From Cudoniella acicularis (taxonomy: Eukaryota > Ascomycota > Leotiomycetes > Helotiales > Helotiaceae), in contig JAAMPI010001506.1 in the NCBI GenBank assembly GCA_013054445.1, positions 1 through 13,609 of the forward strand: a stretch of 13,609 nt of DNA, written 5' to 3'. Under the pieces are notes generated by a model, which saw only the letters and a program-made list of their open reading frames with translations, was not told the origin of the DNA and did no database searches. Both the position numbers and the translations under genes were made by a program. This document shows positions 8,606 through 13,609 of this stretch, in pieces; within the stretch, counting starts at the first letter, position 1, and each line of letters begins with the position of its first letter.

Positions 8606-10753
8606 ATGGTTTATGGGGGGAAATTGTCGAAGGCGTGTGAGCCGTGTAGGGCTAGGAGAGCGAAGGTACGTCAAGCAATGTGTTCAATGAGGCAAGAGAC
8701 TCGAAGATGTGATATATCATGTCCCCGAATTGCCTATCAAGTCCTCGACTGGTCAGCTTTTACGAGAGTTGATGCAGGTTGTCTTGGAGAAGGCTCACGG
8801 GTGCAGTCGATGACGGGGAAGTGCAAGGCCACGTCCAACCCCACCACTGTTCCTCATTCGGTATTCTCCATCGAGAGTTTACGCCCTACTTTAATCCCCA
8901 TTCCGTGTTAATGATTTTTACCCAAAATACCCCACAGAAGCACGGTGATTGTCGCCTTTCAGGCCAACCAAGAACCCAGACCGTAGTACGGCGACAAATC
9001 CAAAGCGGATTTAGTCATAAATACGGTATAGGCGTTGAAAACATGTGCTTAATGTAATTTGGAACATACTGATATCCGACAGTGCGATTTAGGATCTCCC
9101 ACCTGCAGTCAATGCCTCCGGGCAAAAAGATCATGCCATGGCTACCGAGACACGGATGGCTTAAGAATCAGTGACATGAGCTCGATCGTCATCCACAAAT
9201 TCAAAGCCAAGTTATCGTCGCCATCAAACTCAGATCCAGCCCCCATTGAGCGCCGCCAGAAACCTTCTAAAACTGCTGCCAAACCAACACTGAACCATGC
9301 TACTTCAATCACAAGCATCAGCTTACCGAGTCCAAACCCAATCGACCCAATCGAAGATCGCGCTTTCTGCTATTTCCATGCAACGTTTGTTATTGGCCAC
9401 TCACGTTCGTTTAAATATCTGGAGACGATATATCAGCACATGGGCAAGCACCTTTCTATAAGCATTCGTGCTGTTGGTCTTGCTAGTCTTTCGAAAGCGG
9501 TTCGTTCTACGGAGTTGGAAATCTTGGCTACGAAAGCTTACGCTTCGGCTCTACACCTTATTAATGGGATCCTTTCGACGTCTCAGGCTACTGATGTAGG
9601 CTACTTTTTTTTTTTGTCCCGGCTCCCTACAACCGAGAAAGAATACAGTGCTAATTGGTTCAAGGATGCCACCCTCTCAACCGTCATGCTCCTCGACCAA
9701 TTCGAGAAGATCATCCCAGCACCCTCACGCTCAGCCCAAGCATGGACAAACCACCTCAATGGCGCCAGCGCTTTGATGAAACTCCGCGGGCCCATGCAAT
9801 TCAAGACCAAATCCGGACTCGAAATGTTCATACAGATGAGCTCACATCTACTAGTTAGTTGTATGCAACACGAGATTCCTCTTCCAAAAGACTACCTCGC
9901 TCTACGAACTTATGCGACGAATTTCCTCGATACGACGGATATTTCATGGCGCCTCTCGGAGGTCACGGTGAAGTATATCGCGTTCCAAGCTGCGATCAAA
10001 GATGGATCACTCTTTGAACCACAGACGATCATCGCTGCCACCGCTGCGATGGACGCAGAGATGGCTGCTCTCCTTGCCAGCGTGCCGTTTGGATGGGACG
10101 GCCAAACCGTGCCCCTCTTATACCCCTCCGATTTGGTGTACGAATCACATTACGATATCTACATCGATTACCGCATCGTAGAAGCCTTGAACATGGTCCG
10201 CGCTGGCAGGTTTCCTCTCTTTCATCTTATAAGAGAGCAAGCGGAGAAGACCTTTGAACCACTTTCGATCGAGTGCGAGGTTATGCTGCAGCAGGCGATT
10301 GATAATCAGGAGGAGATGGTGCGTGTGATTTGTGCGTGTGTGCCACAGCAGGCGGGGTATCTCTCCCTTATAAACAACGACGACGAAAACACCGCGAATT
10401 TCTCACCTCCCTCCTTCCCATCACCAATTTCCTCACCATCCTCATCAACATCATCGCCCTCATCAAATTCAACCTCAACCTCATCATCTCAAAAAAGCAT
10501 AAAACTAAGCACCTCCCACACCGTAAGCGCCTACAGCCTCCTCTGGCCCCTCTTCGTCGTCGCCAACTCGCCTTACTCACCTCCCGCGGCAAAGGAATGG
10601 ATCATAAGACAGCTGCATATTTTTGGGGGTTTGTTGGGGTTGGAGAAAGCGTTGGAGTTGGTGAGGATGCTGGAGAGTGAAGATGAGAAGAAGAAGGACG
10701 TTTGGAAGGTGTATGCGCTGTTGGGGAGTATTTGTTATAGTGCTGATGGATGA
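8606..10753 (+). CDS. TF2: Zn2Cys6 fungal transcription factor
   Basis: A zinc-cluster regulator of 553 residues, expected to act in the nucleus. Exons: 8606-8665, 9083-9595, 9665-10753. Joining exons 1 and 2 creates a canonical cluster C11-x2-C14-x6-C21-x6-C28-x2-C31-x6-C38. Exon 1 supplies KACEPCRARRAK and exon 2 begins CDLGSPTCSQCLRAKRSC. The acceptor at 9082 is preceded by an ACTGAT branch-like site. Intron 2 (69 bp) runs from GTAGGC, through a run of 11 T and a CTAAT branch site, to TTCAAG; removing it gives ATD|DATLSTVMLLDQFEK. The middle homology region contains typical helices (DQFEKI, WTNHLNGASALMKLRG, YRIVEALNMVRAGRFPLFHL). A Ser/Pro/Thr-rich insert spans about residues 437-473. The C-terminal LLWPLFVVA...WIIRQLHIFG pattern is usual for this class. 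The start codon has A at -3 and G at +4. No specific orthologue is recognised. Confidence 0.92.
8666..9082 (+). other. Long intron 1 of TF2, inside the zinc cluster
   Basis: The intron opens with GTACGT and closes with CCGACAG. At 417 bp it is five to eight times longer than the other introns in the window. It separates K20 from C21, so the DNA-binding motif exists only in spliced message. Its first 246 bases stay open in frame with exon 1, to a TAA at 8909-8911, so an unspliced transcript would give a 101-residue protein with only two of the six cluster cysteines. An imperfect stem (GATTGTCGCC at 8947-8956 with GGCGACAAATC at 8990-9000) lies inside. A second AG acceptor after a C-rich stretch occurs near 8937. 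Confidence 0.85.
10400..10510 (+). repeat. Ser/Pro/Thr-rich low-complexity segment of TF2
   Basis: A TCA/TCC/CTC-rich stretch that encodes a run made almost only of S, P, T and N between the two halves of the homology region. It is in frame with the gene, with no interruption. Such inserts are common in fungal regulators and are probably a flexible linker. The trinucleotide-like composition makes it liable to length polymorphism. Confidence 0.8.
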
Positions 10754-12183
10754 ATGCTGTGGTAGGTGGGGAAGAGATTGTTAAGTGAGAGATAGGGGCG
10801 AGAGGATGGAATTAGTTTCCGCCCGTTTCTGGGAATTGTTCCTTCTAATTGATAAGGTTCGTCTCTGAATTATTTACATAGAACGTTTCTAAGTTAGGGC
10901 GAGCGGATTCTTGCAGTCATATATTTATACCCAAATGGTAGAAACTGAAAACCACAAGCACATTCCCGCTTTTATTTCTGCACCGCTTCCCCTTTCCTAG
11001 CCCGTATCGTATTGTCTGTCTGTTGGAGATGTTAGATCATACGAACGAACAAACAAACTAGGGAAGCAGTAATTAAGGTTTAAACAAAACCGTCGCCATG
11101 CGATCGATGATGCGATGCGAGTGTTGCCAAGATAATCGATCATCTGAATGTTTAAGTGGCTGGCAGATAGGTGGGTGGTTCGCGCATCCCCGCTTTTTAA
11201 GTTCGAAGTTGAAACATGCTTCGTGGAGGGTTAGTTGAGAGTGGTGCTTGGGTGTGCATGTGATCTTCTTAAATCTATGTTCTTTGCGTCATCATCTCCG
11301 CTGTTTGCACAGTAGTCCTGCCCTTGGTGTATGGGTTGAGATTCACAAATTGGATTGCAGGGATACCTAAAAATCATTTTGCTGAGCGAGAAGAAAAAGG
11401 TGTAAGCTGCGTAGGTCAGGACTCACCGATCAACAGCACTGTACACTTGAAACAAGGATTTCCTTTTCGAAACAGCGCCTTACTAGAGTTATTGGTTCCT
11501 AAGCCTAATAACCCCGTGTTCGCTTTCCCGACTTGATAAACCGAGAAAAGGGAGACAGACAAATTTCATCCCATATATGCATGAACGACACATCCGAGTT
11601 CGCAGAATGCTTGTTCCAGAAGTACCGTAAAATAGTTGCAAGTTTTCGCAGCTTATGACAGATACTGTAGGTAAGTACGGGCCCACAGGCCGTTAGGAGA
11701 AGGAAGCGGAAAATCTGGGGTGGTAGTGTTGCGGCCTTGCGGGCCGTTTACTCGCGTGTTAGTGGGTACAGACGGTGGAAGGTAAACGAGAGACTGGTTT
11801 TCTACGGGAATGGTGAAGTGACAGCATGAATTTCGCGTGCAAGTCTCTGTTGAAATTCCATGAAAGCGACATGCTTGTTTCTGGAGAGGAATTCGCTTGA
11901 TAATTTATGCTTCTTAGTACGGTTGGAAATTGTCTGTGTTGAAGGGTGTTGAAGGGCTTGCAGATTGTCACCACGTTAATTAAATGTAGAGCCGGGTGCA
12001 ATTTACGTTAGAAATACATTTAGTGAAACTGTTACCTGTAAAATAAATTTAAAAAGGAAGAGTTCTATAGACAAATTAAAATTCCACCTTGTTTTGCATT
12101 ACAAAAGGTGCATATATGTGCATAAACCTGTACACAGCACAATTAAAGCTGGCTGTTATTTGCCAAGCTAATTTCCAGGTCAA
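10754..12183. other. Gene-free stretch downstream of TF2
   Basis: I find no coding region. The first few hundred bases are presumably the TF2 3' end. Minor structures include a GAACGAACAAACAAAC run near 11043, a CGATCGATGATGCGATGCG stretch near 11100, a GC hairpin CGGCC-TTGC-GGGCCG near 11732-11747, and two tandem copies of GTGTTGAAGG near 11936-11956. A CACCTT...AAAGGTG inverted pair lies near 12086-12111. Open frames in this stretch are short and without motif. Confidence 0.5.
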
Positions 12184-12309
12184 AGTTCCTCGTGCGGGCT
12201 TAATTCTGCTTCAAGTCGAGGAACTCGGACTCGGGGTCAGTTTCACCCCTTCGTGCCTTTTAATCCCATTTCTGTTACCTACAGTCACAGCCAATAAGTT
12301 CCCGTGACT
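12184..12309. repeat. Group of three stem-loops
   Basis: AGTTCCTCG (12184-12192) pairs perfectly with CGAGGAACT (12217-12225). GGGGT (12233-12237) pairs with ACCCC (12245-12249). AGTCAC (12283-12288) pairs with GTGACT (12304-12309). This GC-richer island borders the AT-rich block to its right, so it may be a remnant of a repeat end or a structured RNA. Nothing in it identifies a family. Confidence 0.4.
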
Positions 12310-12337
12310 TACGCGATCCTCACCAAAAGTCAGATAG

Positions 12338-12503
12338 AACACTAAAACATTTCACTATATATTTACAGATTTAAAGCTTAAATCTTTAGGAAATCTATTA
12401 AGTCGAACAATCTTAATAATCCTACCGACTTAGATTTTCTATAGACTTAAGATTACTTATAAAAAAGTAAATAAAATCTAGATAATTTTAGACTTTTAGT
12501 GTT
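12338..12503. mobile_element. Possible 166-bp AT-rich element with 10-bp inverted ends
   Basis: AACACTAAAA at 12338-12347 and TTTTAGTGTT at 12494-12503 are exact reverse complements. Inside them, AAATCTATTAAGTCG (12391-12405) is an imperfect inverse of CGACTTAGATTT (12426-12437), and AATCTTAA (12410-12417) mirrors TTAAGATT (12447-12454). This nesting resembles a small non-autonomous DNA element. I see no target-site duplication, and in AT-rich DNA short AT inverted repeats arise easily, so the call is weak. Confidence 0.28.
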
Positions 12504-12601
12504 TCCCTGCAAAATTCGCTTAAAAATCACGATATTTCGAATCCCTCTTAAATAAACTAGTAAAGCTCGATTACTTTCACTTCTAATATAATTCTAAGGA
12601 G

Positions 12602-12608
12602 TATAAAA
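12602..12608 (+). promoter_or_regulatory. TATA-like box upstream of the secreted-protein gene
   Basis: TATAAAA lies about 265 bp before the proposed ATG at 12874. It is inside AT-rich DNA, where such strings are frequent, so this is only a candidate. Confidence 0.2.
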
Positions 12609-12873
12609 GATTTAATTAATAAAGTTCACGAAATAGTATAAGGGGATTTCTAATAGAAGACGCGCGTAACAATTAATAGGAGTTGGGAAGAAGTGTATTT
12701 CGCCTCTTTTTGGTGGGGGTTTGGAAAATCACGGGAACTTTATGCCTAGTACTGTAGCATCGTATTCGGGCGCTTCACCTATTCCTTACTTATACTATTT
12801 AGCATCGCAGCTACGCTCTACAGCATGCTTGTTATTTGATTTACTCCTGGCGAGCATCAGCTTGTGGGGAAGG

Positions 12874-13609
12874 ATGCTATGCATCATTCACGTTACCGCC
12901 GTTACGGCTACACTATGCCTTCTCATCACCTTCGTTTCCTGTTCTCTACAATTTCAAGACAAAATGGAAATTAAGCAGACCGGTACATTCGATCCATTTG
13001 ACGAACTCTTCCGTCGAGTGCAAACGAGAACAAAAGCAACGACCGTCACTCAAAGTGTGAATAACTGAGTGGAAGATGTCGCTACCGTTAACAAATTCCT
13101 CAACGTTGCTCTCGGTCTACCCGCTGGACCTGTGCTCAAAGCCGGAGTAAGCAAAGTACTTGCATTTACCCAAGACGAGCCGACGAACAATAAATTCCTA
13201 GGGAAAACGCAGGGGTTAGACGCAGCTAGGAAAAGTGCTGCGGCGACATTGGATAGGGTATTTGGGGATGTGTTAGTTCAATTGCAGAATGTGGTTGATA
13301 GTCCGTTGAGTTTACCAGTTGCTATTAACGCTGTAGCGAGAATCAACGTTAATAGGTAAGCCAGTTCTTATTTAGGAAAATGTAAAGAAGATCTGAAAGC
13401 TTACATTTTGTTTGCAGATGCAAGAATATCCTCCCTTCAGCGGAAATTTTGTGGCGTTCTGCGGTAAAGGCGACCAATATTTCGACGGAGGATTGGCCAC
13501 CCAAGGCGAATCGTGAGGCTGTTTGCCTTGTAGTTTCCGGGTTTGACCTGCTTGGCCTCATTTTTATCACTTCGTTAGAAACGGCCGAGCGCAGCGGAGA
13601 TAATAAATA
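12874..13609 (+). pseudogene. Small secreted fungal protein with in-frame stop, runs off window
   Basis: From ATG 12874 the frame starts with a signal peptide: a hydrophobic core at about residues 7-21 and a likely cleavage after SCS (22-24). It then continues with a FDPFDELF segment. At codon 65 (13066-13068) there is a TGA. The same frame resumes at once with VEDVATVNKFLNVALGLPAG and stays open to 13355. A clean 62-bp intron (13356-13417, GTAAGC...TTTGCAG) joins NVNR to CKNILPSAEILWR, and the frame is still open at the window edge. The region after the signal is Ala/Val/Leu-rich and helical, with two cysteines (CKNILP and REAVC). It resembles small secreted ascomycete proteins of unknown function; I cannot name a family. 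An alternative model removes the stop by an 87-bp intron 12983-13069 (GTACAT...CTGAG), which keeps frame but has a poor branch site. If the TGA is exonic, only 64 residues are made. A start at ATG 12742 is possible but would bury the signal peptide. Confidence 0.65.

Larger units (their letters stand above)
12311..12710. repeat. AT-rich block, probable decayed repeat
   Basis: Positions 12361-12660 are about 25% G+C by hand count, far below the flanking genes. The sequence is dominated by TA, TTA and TAA strings and has no coding capacity. In ascomycetes such islands usually arise from repeat-induced point mutation of transposon copies. No element family can be read from what remains. It ends about 160 bp before the start of the secreted-protein gene. 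Confidence 0.6.

Noticed and set aside
8779..9057. 92-codon frame inside TF2 intron 1
   Set aside because: It sits within an intron whose removal restores a canonical zinc cluster, and it shows no motif of its own.

Overview
The window looks like nuclear DNA of a filamentous ascomycete fungus. The evidence is short introns (mostly 49-91 bp) with GT...AG borders and CTAAC/CTGAC-type branch sites, two fungal-type zinc-cluster (Zn2Cys6) transcription factors, a small secreted-protein gene, and an AT-rich block of the kind left by repeat decay. I cannot fix the genus. Every gene I can support lies on the + strand.

Layout: positions 1-5539 hold no gene I recognise. That stretch contains scattered short hairpins, a possible 195-bp MITE-like element (3808-4002) and a GC-richer segment with short tandem repeats (5077-5234) just upstream of the first gene. 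Positions 5540-7907 encode TF1, an eight-exon regulator with two classical C2H2-type fingers directly followed by a Zn2Cys6 cluster and then a fungal transcription factor homology region. Its last ~25 codons look frame-shifted; another frame continues a more natural C-terminus to a stop at 7927. After about 680 bp of intergenic DNA, positions 8606-10753 encode TF2, a three-exon Zn2Cys6 regulator. A 417-bp first intron cuts its zinc cluster exactly between cysteines 2 and 3.

Positions 10754-12873 are gene-free: about 1.4 kb of unremarkable sequence, a group of stem-loops (12184-12309), then about 400 bp of very AT-rich DNA (about 25% G+C over 12361-12660 by hand count) containing a 10-bp terminal-inverted-repeat pair. 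At the right edge (12874 onward) lies a small secreted-protein gene with a signal peptide and one clean intron. It has an in-frame TGA at 13066-13068, and it runs off the window.

The two head-to-tail transcription factors have no metabolic gene visible beside them. They could be an accessory or cluster-edge regulatory pair, but that is inference. All gene models were built by hand from splice signals and motif continuity, with no database search.
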